Shown: positions 42,269 through 49,792 of the stretch, in pieces
Position numbering within the stretch: position 1 is the stretch's first letter
How the letters are laid out: every line of letters begins with the position of its first letter
Assembly (NCBI RefSeq): GCF_001424875.1
Contig: NZ_LMCT01000034.1
Coordinates: 5,417 to 61,128, forward strand
Length of the DNA stretch: 55,712 nt
Direction of reading: 5' to 3'
From: Kitasatospora sp. Root107
GTDB lineage: Bacteria; Actinomycetota; Actinomycetes; Streptomycetales; Streptomycetaceae
The notes under the pieces: generated by a model
Database searches by the model: none
What the model was told of the DNA's origin: nothing
Seen by the model: the letters and a program-made list of their open reading frames with translations, nothing else
Position numbers and translations under genes: made by a program

Positions 42269-44371
42269 ATGCGACTCCACCCTCGCACCGCCAACCCCAA
42301 GCGCCTGTGTCGTAACGCCCTGGTCCGGGTCGTGGTGCTCGCCACGGTCGCGGTCGGCGCGCTGCTCGGCGTGCAGACCGCGCCGGCAGGCGACCTCGGC
42401 CGTACGGAGCCGGCTGCGGTGACGTCCAGTCAGGCCGCGGTGCCACCGCCACCGATGGGCTGGGCGTCCTGGAACACCTTCGCTGCCAAGATCGACTACA
42501 ACGTGATCAAGGCACAGGTCGACGCCTTCGTGGCGGCCGGCCTCCCGGCGGCCGGGTACCAGTACGTCAACATCGACGAAGGCTGGTGGCAGGGCTCGCG
42601 GGACGGCGGGGGCAACATCACGGTCGACACCGCCGAGTGGCCCGGCGGTATGGCCGCCATCGCGGACTACATCCACAGCAAGGGCCTCAAGGCGGGGATC
42701 TACACCGACGCGGGCAAGGACGGCTGCGGCTACTACTACCCGACCGGCCGTCCCGCCGCCCCGAACTCCGGCAGCGAGGGTCACTACGCGCAGGACATGC
42801 TCCAGTTCTCCCGCTGGGGCTTCGACTTCGTCAAGGTCGACTGGTGCGGCGGCGACGTGGAGAGCCTCGACGCCAAGACCACGTACCAGGCCATCAGTGA
42901 CGCCGTCACCCAGGCGACGGCCACCACCGGACGCCCGCTGACCCTGTCGCTCTGCAACTGGGGCAGGCAGAACCCGTGGAACTGGGGCGCGGGCATGGCC
43001 CCGCTCTGGCGGACCAGTTCCGACATCATCTTCTACGGCAACGCCCCGTCCTGGTCGAGCATGCTGGCCAACTTCGACCAGACCCTGCACCCCTCGGCCC
43101 AGCACACGGGTTACTACAACGACCCGGACATGCTGATGGTCGGCATGCCCGGCTTCACCGCCGCGCAGAACCGCGGCCACCTCAGCCTGTGGGCGATCGC
43201 GGGCGCGCCCCTGCTGGCGGGCAACGACCTGACCACGATGACCGCCGAGACCGCCACGCTCCTGAAGAACCCCGAACTCATCGCGATCGACCAGGACCCG
43301 CGCGGCCTCCAGGGCGTCAAGGTCGCCGAGGACACCACCGGCCTCCAGGTGTACGGGAAGGTGCTCTCCGGTACCGGCAAGCGCGCCGTCCTCCTGCTCA
43401 ACCGCACTGCCAACTCCCAGGCGATCACCGCGCGTTGGTCCGACCTTGGCCTGACGGGCGGCTCCGCGAGCGTCCGCAACGTCTGGTCGGGCAACGATCT
43501 CGGCAGCTTCGGTACCGGGTACACCGCCACCGTCCCCGCCAACGACGCGGTGCTGCTCACCGTCGGCGGCACCGAGGCGGCGGGCGCCGACTACGAGGCG
43601 GAGTCCGCCGGCAACGCCAAGGGCGGTGCGGCGGCCAACGGGGCCTGCGCGAACTGTTCGGGCGCCGGCAAGGTGGGCCAGATCGGCAACGGCGCCGCCA
43701 ACACCCTCCGGTTCAACGGCATTTCGGCGGGCAGTGCAGGCGTCAAGGTGATCGACATCGCCTACACCAACGGTGACAGCAAGCCCCGGACAGCCGTGCT
43801 CCAGGTCAACGGGCAGACCCCCACCACGGTCTCCTTCCCGCCGACCGGTTCGTGGACCACGCCCCGTACCGTCTCGGTCCAGGTGACGCTGGCCAAGGGC
43901 TCCGCCAACACGCTGACCTTCGCCAACTCCACCGCCTGGGCACCGGACCTGGACGCCGTCCGGGTGAGCGACCTGCCCGGCGCCAACGGCCAGGAGCTGG
44001 TCGGGCAGCAGTCCGGCCGCTGCGCCGACGTCTTCGACAGCACCATCGCTGACGGCACCCAGGCCGCGCTGTGGGACTGCAACGCCGGTGCCAACCAGGT
44101 CTGGACGCACACCGCGCGCAAGGAGTTCGTGCTCTACGGCACCAAGTGCCTGGACGCGTTCCAAGGCGGCAGGACCAACGGCACCAAGGTGGTCGTCTGG
44201 GACTGCAACGGCGGCAGCAACCAGCAGTGGAACGTGAACGCCGACGGCACCCTCACCAACGTGAACTCCGGGCTCTGCCTCGACGTCGCGGCCGCCGCGA
44301 CGGCTAACGGCACGGCGCTGGACCTGTGGTCCTGCAACGGCGCCACCAACCAGGTCTGGCAGATCCGCTGA
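42269..44371 (+). CDS. Secreted GH27 alpha-galactosidase with CBM35/6-like and ricin-type lectin domains
   Basis: A 700-aa exported glycosidase. After a signal anchor-like N-terminus, the GH27 barrel starts at PPMGWASWNTF. KVDWCGG carries the nucleophile Asp191 and WRTSSDI the acid/base Asp252; DPDML and INQDP-like IDQDPRG follow. Residues about 445-570 resemble a CBM35/6 module, and 575-700 form a ricin-type beta-trefoil with repeated W-C-N-G blocks (LWDCNAGANQVW, VWDCNGGSNQQW, LWSCNGATNQVW). It removes alpha-galactose, or beta-L-arabinopyranose in some GH27, from plant polymers. Likely under LacI-type control and joined to the GH43-like gene by an overlap or a short gap. Confidence 0.9.
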   Translation: MRLHPRTANPKRLCRNALVRVVVLATVAVGALLGVQTAPAGDLGRTEPAAVTSSQAAVPPPPMGWASWNTFAAKIDYNVIKAQVDAFVAAGLPAAGYQYVNIDEGWWQGSRDGGGNITVDTAEWPGGMAAIADYIHSKGLKAGIYTDAGKDGCGYYYPTGRPAAPNSGSEGHYAQDMLQFSRWGFDFVKVDWCGGDVESLDAKTTYQAISDAVTQATATTGRPLTLSLCNWGRQNPWNWGAGMAPLWRTSSDIIFYGNAPSWSSMLANFDQTLHPSAQHTGYYNDPDMLMVGMPGFTAAQNRGHLSLWAIAGAPLLAGNDLTTMTAETATLLKNPELIAIDQDPRGLQGVKVAEDTTGLQVYGKVLSGTGKRAVLLLNRTANSQAITARWSDLGLTGGSASVRNVWSGNDLGSFGTGYTATVPANDAVLLTVGGTEAAGADYEAESAGNAKGGAAANGACANCSGAGKVGQIGNGAANTLRFNGISAGSAGVKVIDIAYTNGDSKPRTAVLQVNGQTPTTVSFPPTGSWTTPRTVSVQVTLAKGSANTLTFANSTAWAPDLDAVRVSDLPGANGQELVGQQSGRCADVFDSTIADGTQAALWDCNAGANQVWTHTARKEFVLYGTKCLDAFQGGRTNGTKVVVWDCNGGSNQQWNVNADGTLTNVNSGLCLDVAAAATANGTALDLWSCNGATNQVWQIR

Positions 44372-44394
44372 TGCCGACCGAAGGACCCGGCCCG

Positions 44395-45780
44395 ATGATC
44401 CGTCACAGAATCCACCCGCTGCTGACCGTGGCCATGGCGCTGCTGTTGGCCCTGGCCTGCTCCCTCACGGCCGCGATCCAGCCGGCCCGTGCCGCGACCG
44501 GACCCGCCTACGTGATGGGCTACTTCACCGAATCCCCGCAGGGGCTGGGCTCGGACTACGGCCTGCACCTGGCCGTCAGCACCAACGGCCTGCAGTGGAC
44601 GCCGCTCAACCAGAACAACCCCGTCGCCACCCCGGTGGAGGGCACCGGCGGCCTGCGCGACCCCTTCATCCTGCGCAAGCAGGACGGCACCTTCATCGTG
44701 ATGGCGACCGACCTCAAGGGCACCGACTGGACCCAGCAGAGCCAGTACATCCACATCTGGGAGTCCACCGACCTGCGCTCCCTCACCAACTACCACCGGC
44801 TCAAGCTGCACACGATGGCCACCCACAGCTGGGCGCCCGAGGCGTACTGGGACGCCGCCCGGGGCCAGTACGGGGTGCTCTACTCGTCGGTGAACAGCAG
44901 CGGCCACAACGTGCTGATGGTGAACTACACCACCGACTTCCGGTCGGCCTCGGAGCCGCAGGTCTTCTTCGACCCTGGCTACGACGTGATCGACGGCGAC
45001 CTGGCCGTGGGCGTCGGTGGAGTGAACTACCTCTACTACAAGGACAGTTCGAAGCAGGCCCTGGTGGGTGCGAAGTCCGCCTCGCTGACCCCGGGCAGTT
45101 TCGGCATCTTCACCACGGGCGTCGCCCACGGCGGTACCGAGGCCCCGATCCTGGTCAAGTCCCAGAGCTCGAACACCTGGTACCTGTGGGGTGACACCTA
45201 CACCCCCAACGGTGTCTTCTACGCCTGGCAGACCACCGACCTGGCCGCCGGAACCTGGACGCCGGTCGACCAACGTACCTACACCCAGCCGCTGAACTCC
45301 AAGCACGGCACCATCGCGGCGATCTCCGGCACCGAGTACGACAACCTCCTCGCCCACTACGGCAGGCCCGGCTGGAACCGGCTCAAGTCCTACAACTTCC
45401 CCGACCGATACGTCCGCCACGCCAACTACGCCGGCCGGATCGACCCGTACCCGTTCGACCCGTACACCGACTCGCAGTGGAAGCTGGTCCCCGGCCTCGC
45501 CGACCCGGCAGCTGTCTCCTTCCAGTCCGTCAACTTCCCGACCCGGTACCTGCGGCCGGACAACTACCAGCTGCTCCTGCAGGTCAACGACGGCAGCACG
45601 GCCTTCGCCCAGGACGCCACTTTCTACGCCACTGCCGGTCTGGCCGACGCGAGTTGGACGTCCTACCGGTCCTACAAGTACCCGACCCGCTACATCAGGC
45701 ACTACGCCTACGAGCTGCGGATCGACCCCATCTCCACCGCCACCGAGCGCGCCGACGCCACCTTCTCGGTCGGCCACTGA
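44395..45780 (+). CDS. Secreted GH43-like glycosidase with AbfB (CBM42) domain
   Basis: About 461 aa. A signal peptide (LLTVAMALLLALACSLTAA) is followed by a five-bladed propeller region with GGLRDPFILRKQDG and HSWAPEAYWD, typical of GH43-type enzymes. The C-terminal 140 residues are AbfB: two or three repeats of the form SYNFPDRYVRHANY, SVNFPTRYLRPDNY and SYKYPTRYIRHYAY, which bind arabinofuranose side chains. ATG 44395 has AAGGA upstream; ATG 44371 overlaps the previous stop (TGATG) and could also be used. Together with the alpha-galactosidase it would strip side chains from arabinan or arabinogalactan. Confidence 0.85.
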   Translation: MIRHRIHPLLTVAMALLLALACSLTAAIQPARAATGPAYVMGYFTESPQGLGSDYGLHLAVSTNGLQWTPLNQNNPVATPVEGTGGLRDPFILRKQDGTFIVMATDLKGTDWTQQSQYIHIWESTDLRSLTNYHRLKLHTMATHSWAPEAYWDAARGQYGVLYSSVNSSGHNVLMVNYTTDFRSASEPQVFFDPGYDVIDGDLAVGVGGVNYLYYKDSSKQALVGAKSASLTPGSFGIFTTGVAHGGTEAPILVKSQSSNTWYLWGDTYTPNGVFYAWQTTDLAAGTWTPVDQRTYTQPLNSKHGTIAAISGTEYDNLLAHYGRPGWNRLKSYNFPDRYVRHANYAGRIDPYPFDPYTDSQWKLVPGLADPAAVSFQSVNFPTRYLRPDNYQLLLQVNDGSTAFAQDATFYATAGLADASWTSYRSYKYPTRYIRHYAYELRIDPISTATERADATFSVGH

Positions 45781-45804
45781 CCGCAGGGTGATCGGCACGC
45801 CGCC

Positions 45805-45837
45805 GCCCGGCCTACCAGCGCTGGCTGCGCAGCCACC
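45805..45837. repeat. 33-bp direct repeat, right copy (non-coding)
   Basis: Exact, same-direction copy of 38497-38529 (end of lysR), 25 bp after the GH43-like stop codon. It overlaps the first two bases of the terminator hairpin. Confidence 0.9.
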
Positions 45838-45873
45838 CGGCCGGCCGACTACTGAACCTGTCGGCCGGCCGGG
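45836..45873. terminator. Bidirectional hairpin terminator
   Basis: A perfect 14-bp stem (CCCGGCCGGCCGAC and its complement) with a 10-base loop between the convergent GH43-like and SDR genes. Confidence 0.8.
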
Positions 45874-45882
45874 GGCGACCGG

Positions 45883-46650
45883 TCAGCGGGCCTGTTCGAA
45901 GTGGAAGGCGCTGATGAAGCAGTCCCGGGGCTGCCGGATCGCGAACATGACGCACTCGACCAGGGAGTGGGCGGTGAGCTGGTCACCGGCGCCGCGCGGG
46001 GTGGTCTCCCACTGCGGGGACAGCGGGTCGGGATTGGCGAAGTCCGGCGGGTAGAGCGAGATGACCCGCACGCCCTGCGGGCGAAGCCGCTTCGACAGCA
46101 CACCGGCGAATCCGGCCTGGGCGCTCTTGGCCGCGTAGAACGCGCCGTGCGCCTCGGAACGGTGCACCCCGGGCACCCCGGCCGTGGAGACCATGTTCAC
46201 GATGTCGGGCCGGTCCGAGGCGAGCAGCAGGGGGAGGAACGCCCGTACGGTCAGCACGGTGCCGGTGGCCCCGGACGCGATGGTGTCGGCCACGTCCTCG
46301 TCGGTGCAGGCGAGCAGGTCGGTGCCCTCCAGCCAGCGGGACCCGTTGTTGACCAGGACGTCGATCCGGTCGGTCAGTTCGCCGACGGCAGCCGCGAAGG
46401 CGCGGATCGACGCCGGGGCGGAGAGGTCGCAGGCAAAGGAGTGGACCTGGGGATGGCCCAGGCCGCGGATCTCCTCCGCGACCTTGGCGGCGGCGGCCGG
46501 TGAGCGGGCGGAGAGGAAGACCTCGGCCCCTCGCTCGGCGAAGTGGATGGCGAGGGTCCGGCCGAAGTCCCGGGAGGCGCCGGTGATGGCGACCCGAAGA
46601 CCCGTCAGGTCGGCGGCCGAGGTGTCGATGGTGTTCACGAGGTCGTCCAT
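45883..46650 (-). CDS. SDR-fold protein with altered active-site motifs
   Basis: A 255-aa protein with the overall SDR pattern: TGASRDFG at 23-30, CDLSAP, LVNNGS, VNMVSTAG with S155, and SLYPPDFANPDPLSP near the end. Two motifs are unusual. The TGxxxGxG loop has Asp28 at the second Gly, and the Tyr-x-x-x-Lys pair reads F171-Y-A-A-K175, so Tyr172 is one place off. It may use the shifted Tyr, or be non-catalytic. My impression is that this belongs to a conserved actinomycete subfamily and is not simple decay. The start at ATG 46650 has only a weak Shine-Dalgarno. Divergent from the GMC gene cluster. Confidence 0.8.
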   Translation of the reverse strand: MDDLVNTIDTSAADLTGLRVAITGASRDFGRTLAIHFAERGAEVFLSARSPAAAAKVAEEIRGLGHPQVHSFACDLSAPASIRAFAAAVGELTDRIDVLVNNGSRWLEGTDLLACTDEDVADTIASGATGTVLTVRAFLPLLLASDRPDIVNMVSTAGVPGVHRSEAHGAFYAAKSAQAGFAGVLSKRLRPQGVRVISLYPPDFANPDPLSPQWETTPRGAGDQLTAHSLVECVMFAIRQPRDCFISAFHFEQAR

Positions 46651-46791
46651 GGTTCGGAGTCAACGGAGGTGCGGGCGAGGCCGGACGGCGCGGTCGCCGG
46701 GCCGGGCCGGGCCGAGCTGCTCGGACACCGTAGTCGGTGACCGGCACGCAGGCGGCGTCGGTGTCGATCGGACTGCTCGTGAAAAAAGATT

Positions 46792-46813
46792 CCGGTACCG
46801 GTGTGACACCGGT
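46792..46813. promoter_or_regulatory. Overlapping dyads, possible TetR-type operator
   Basis: CCGGTACCGG (46792-46801) overlaps ACCGGTGT-G-ACACCGGT (46797-46813), both perfect, right after a run of six A. Their place between divergent genes suggests a regulator site. No regulator gene of that type is in the window. Confidence 0.4.
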
Positions 46814-47029
46814 GGCGGCTCGGGCGCTGAAGGAGATGAGCCGGGTGGACGGTGGGCTCCCCCGTGTCCACCGCCCGCCCGGCCCTGCGTCGCTCCTGAT
46901 GGCGCGACACCCACCGACTCCCGGACGGGTGGCAGGCCTTCCCCGGACCCTGCCGCCCGTCCGGGCCCGCTCTTCGGCCCGGCCCGGCCCGATCGGTCGC
47001 TGTCGCCCGAAATAACAGCGTGATATATG

Positions 47030-47053
47030 GTCGGCCCAATTCTCCCGGCCGAC
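47030..47053. promoter_or_regulatory. Inverted repeat in the leader of the GMC unit
   Basis: GTCGGCC and GGCCGAC are separated by 10 bases containing CAATTCTCC, just after TGATATATGG. It could be an operator or a leader hairpin. Confidence 0.3.
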
Positions 47054-47206
47054 TCCGGCCTAATCAAGAGCCGGTCGGTCACTTCTCTCATCGTGCCAAC
47101 TGCAGGTGGGCGAAAGGCACGTTCGAAGAAGACAGTCTCGTCGGGCTCCTGTGAAGCTCTCTGGCAGAAGCGTACACATCCGATTCCACGACATCGAGGA
47201 TGTTCC

Positions 47207-47323
47207 ATGCTGCAGGAGCCCGACGACATCGCGTGCAATTCAGAATTGACCCAAGGGTGGATTCCGTCGTATTTCCCGGAATTGGTGAACGGTCTCGCAG
47301 ATCGGCGGCGGCGGTCATGCTGA
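47207..47323 (+). CDS. Possible 38-aa peptide coupled to the GMC oxidoreductase gene
   Basis: ATG 47207 has GAGGA six bases upstream, the best ribosome-binding site in this stretch. The 38-aa product (begins MLQEPDDIACNSELTQGW, ends DRRRRSC) stops at 47321-47323, four bases inside the GMC gene, whose own start lacks a Shine-Dalgarno. This is the layout of translational coupling. Codons are less GC-rich at third positions than in neighbouring genes (AAT, TCA, GAA, ATT, TAT), which argues either for a non-coding stretch or for a foreign small gene. It could be a leader peptide or a peptide substrate; no known precursor family recognised. Confidence 0.4.
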   Translation: MLQEPDDIACNSELTQGWIPSYFPELVNGLADRRRRSC

Positions 47324-48885
47324 ACACACCCGGAGCGGATTTCGACGAGATCGTGGTCGGCGGGGGCAGTGCCGGTGCGCCGCTCGCGTCCCGGCTCAGT
47401 GAGGACCCGGGCCGCCGGGTGCTGCTGCTGGAGGCGGGCCCGGACTACCCGACCGTCGGGGTGACTGCGGCGGACCTGCTGGACGGGAACCGGATGTCGC
47501 TGTTCGACCACGACTGGCGGTTCACCGCCCGGTTGTCGGGCGACCGGCGGGTCCGCTTTCCGCAGGGCCGGGTCACCGGCGGCTCGTCCGCCACCGGTAA
47601 CACCGTCGCGCTGCGCGGGCTGCCCGAGGACTACGACGAGTGGGCCGCCGCGGGAAACCCGGCCTGGTCCTGGTCCGAACTGCTGCCCTGGTTCCGGGCG
47701 ATCGAGGACGACCTGGACTTCGGCACCGACGAGAAGCTGCATGGCAACAGCGGCCCGACGCCGATCCGGCGCTGGCGGGACGACGAACTGTCGCCCGTCC
47801 AGCGGTACTTCCGGGACGGCTGCCTGGAGGCGGGCTTCGCCGAGGCGGCCGACCACAACGATCCGTACGCCACCGGCGTCGGGCCGATCCCGTCCAACCG
47901 CCGGGACACCAGGATCCGGGCCTCCACCGCGATGGGCTACCTCACCGCCGAGGTGCGCTCCCGGGGGAACCTCACCATCAGGGCGGGCGCGCACGTCCAC
48001 CGGGTGCTGTTCGAGGGCGACCGCGCGGTCGGTGTCGAGCTGTCCAGCGGGGACGGTCAGCCGGAGCGGGTGACCGCCCGTCGGGTGATCCTGGCGGCCG
48101 GGGCGGTCAACTCGCCCGCGATCCTGCTGCGTTCGGGGATCGGGCCGGCCGAGGACCTCCGGCGGCTGGGGATCGACGTACGGCTCGACCGCCCCGGTGT
48201 GGGCGCCGGCATGATCGACCAGCCGCGTACCGGGGTCTTCCTGGAGCCCGTTCCGGGCGCCGAGAACCACGGCTTCTCGACCGGGCAGATCGTGCTGCGC
48301 ACCGAGGCGCCCGGTTCGGCCGAGCGCAACGACATGTACTACGCGATGGTCAACAACTTCCCCCTCGCCCAGCAGTTCCCGCAGTTGCGCGACCGCTCCA
48401 GTGTCACCGAGGTGTTCGGCGTGATGGCCGTCGCGCGCAGGCCGCACTCCCGCGGCCGGGTCACGCTGGCCTCGGCCGATCCGCGGGAGATGCCGCTGAT
48501 CGACCTCAACTACCTGTCGGACGCCCGCGACCTGCAGCTGCTCTGCGACGCCGTACGGGCCTGCTGGCAGCTGGTCCAGGCACCGGCCATCCGCCGGCAT
48601 GGCAAGCAGGTGGCGGTCCTGACCGAGCGTGACCTGGACGACGAGGAGGCGCTGCGCGACTACGTCCGGCTCAGCGTCGACAGCAGCTACACCGCCGGCG
48701 GCACCGCACGGATGGGGGCCGCCACGGACCCCGAGTCGGTGGTCGACCAGTTCGGCGCCGTGCACGGCACGACCGGTCTGCACGTGGCGGACGCCTCGGT
48801 GATCCCGGCCATGGTGCGGGCCAACACCAACCTCACCGCGATCGTGATCGGCGAGCGGATCGCCGACTGGCTGCGGTCGTCCTGA
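47317..48885 (+). CDS. GMC-family FAD oxidoreductase lacking the usual catalytic His
   Basis: A 522-aa flavoprotein. FAD-binding GGGSAG is at 15-20, with VLLLEAGPDY at the end of the second strand, and GRVTGGSSATGNTVALRG is the GMC signature. GMC enzymes oxidise alcohols such as choline, glucose or mycofactocin-linked substrates. The usual HPxGT motif reads YTAGGTARMG with Thr459 in place of His; the later NTN motif is kept. ATG 47317 is chosen because the protein starts right before the FAD fold. The small frame 47207-47323 overlaps it. The methyltransferase follows 33 bp later on the same strand. Confidence 0.85.
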   Translation: MLNTPGADFDEIVVGGGSAGAPLASRLSEDPGRRVLLLEAGPDYPTVGVTAADLLDGNRMSLFDHDWRFTARLSGDRRVRFPQGRVTGGSSATGNTVALRGLPEDYDEWAAAGNPAWSWSELLPWFRAIEDDLDFGTDEKLHGNSGPTPIRRWRDDELSPVQRYFRDGCLEAGFAEAADHNDPYATGVGPIPSNRRDTRIRASTAMGYLTAEVRSRGNLTIRAGAHVHRVLFEGDRAVGVELSSGDGQPERVTARRVILAAGAVNSPAILLRSGIGPAEDLRRLGIDVRLDRPGVGAGMIDQPRTGVFLEPVPGAENHGFSTGQIVLRTEAPGSAERNDMYYAMVNNFPLAQQFPQLRDRSSVTEVFGVMAVARRPHSRGRVTLASADPREMPLIDLNYLSDARDLQLLCDAVRACWQLVQAPAIRRHGKQVAVLTERDLDDEEALRDYVRLSVDSSYTAGGTARMGAATDPESVVDQFGAVHGTTGLHVADASVIPAMVRANTNLTAIVIGERIADWLRSS

Positions 48886-48918
48886 CCCCCGTCCTTGTCT
48901 CCCGAAGGAGAACCCGTC

Positions 48919-49737
48919 ATGACCGCTGAGGTGGGCGGCGTCGCCGTCCCCGAGATCGACCCCGACATCCCGCACGTCGCCCGGGTGCTGGACTACCTGC
49001 TCGGCGGCGACGCCAACTTCCCGGCCGACCGGGCGGCGGCCGAGCAGGCCTTCGCGGCCTGGCCCGGCGGCGACGTCCGGCTGGACATCTGCTCGGCGCG
49101 TGCCGCGCTCGGCCGGATCGTCCGCCACCTGGCCGGTGACCTGGGCATCCGTCAGTTCCTGGACATCGGCTCCGGTCTGCCGACCGCCGACAACACCCAC
49201 CAGGTCGCCCGGTCCGTCGCGCCGGACGCCAAGGTGGTCTACGTCGACCCGGACCCGCTGGTGATCGCCCACGGCCGGGCGCTGCTGCGCGACTGCCCGC
49301 CGGAGACCACCGCGTTCATCTCCGGTGACATCCACGATCCCGGCCGGATCCTGAAGGACGCGGCCGCCGTGCTGGACTTCGACCGGCCGATCGGCGTGAT
49401 CATGTTCGGCCTGCTGCACTTCGTCCCGGACGAGCAGCAGCCGGAGGCGCTGATGAAGGCCGTGGTGGACGCACTCGCCCCGGGCAGCGCCGTCGGGTTC
49501 TCGCACTTCGCCCGGATCGAGGGCGACGACGCGATGGACGAGACCTTCGAGCAACTGAACCGGCAGTGGGGCGAGTCGGTGGTGCGCCGCACCAGTGCCG
49601 AGGCCGCCCGGCTGTTCTTCACCGGCCTGGAGCCTATCGCCCCCGGCGTCACCGAGCTGCCGGACTGGCGGCCCGAGGCGGGCGCGCCGGCCGGGCGGCC
49701 GATGCCGATGTGGTGCGGCGCCGCCGTCCTGCGTTAG
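48919..49737 (+). CDS. SAM-dependent methyltransferase, SAV2177/DUF574 type
   Basis: A 272-aa protein of the actinomycete SAV2177 family: PDIPHVARVLDYLLGGDANFPADR at the start, SAM-binding LDIGSGLPT, VVYVDPDPLVIAHGR, FGLLHFVPD and GSAVGFSHFA. It should methylate an unknown metabolite. ATG 48919 has GAAGGAG 8 bases upstream; the frame is open to 48895 but without that support. Probably cotranscribed with the GMC gene; ends at a strong terminator. Confidence 0.85.
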   Translation: MTAEVGGVAVPEIDPDIPHVARVLDYLLGGDANFPADRAAAEQAFAAWPGGDVRLDICSARAALGRIVRHLAGDLGIRQFLDIGSGLPTADNTHQVARSVAPDAKVVYVDPDPLVIAHGRALLRDCPPETTAFISGDIHDPGRILKDAAAVLDFDRPIGVIMFGLLHFVPDEQQPEALMKAVVDALAPGSAVGFSHFARIEGDDAMDETFEQLNRQWGESVVRRTSAEAARLFFTGLEPIAPGVTELPDWRPEAGAPAGRPMPMWCGAAVLR

Positions 49738-49752
49738 GACCGGTCCGACCAC

Positions 49753-49780
49753 GGCCCCCCGTCCAGCCGGACGGGGGGCC
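49753..49780. terminator. Bidirectional terminator hairpin
   Basis: A perfect 12-bp stem (GGCCCCCCGTCC and complement) with a 4-base loop, between the convergent methyltransferase and flavin monooxygenase genes. Confidence 0.85.
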
Positions 49781-49792
49781 TGCCGCGCGCGG

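Larger units (their letters stand above)
46651..47206. other. 556-bp non-coding divergent control region
   Basis: No convincing gene. The stretch holds an A-tract, overlapping dyads at 46792-46813, GC-rich hairpin-forming sequence around 46910-46990, a less GC-rich patch with TGATATATGG near 47021, an inverted repeat at 47030-47053, and then the leader of the small open frame at 47207. It probably drives the SDR leftwards and the GMC unit rightwards. Confidence 0.5.

Noticed and set aside
38530..45804. Insertion sequence or integrative element with its own recombinase between the 33-bp repeats
   Set aside because: No transposase, integrase or terminal inverted repeats are encoded; only the direct repeats support mobility.
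47027..47206. N-terminal extension giving a 98-aa version of the small frame before the GMC gene
   Set aside because: The start lies in the promoter-like patch and lacks a ribosome-binding site; the ATG at 47207 has a good one.
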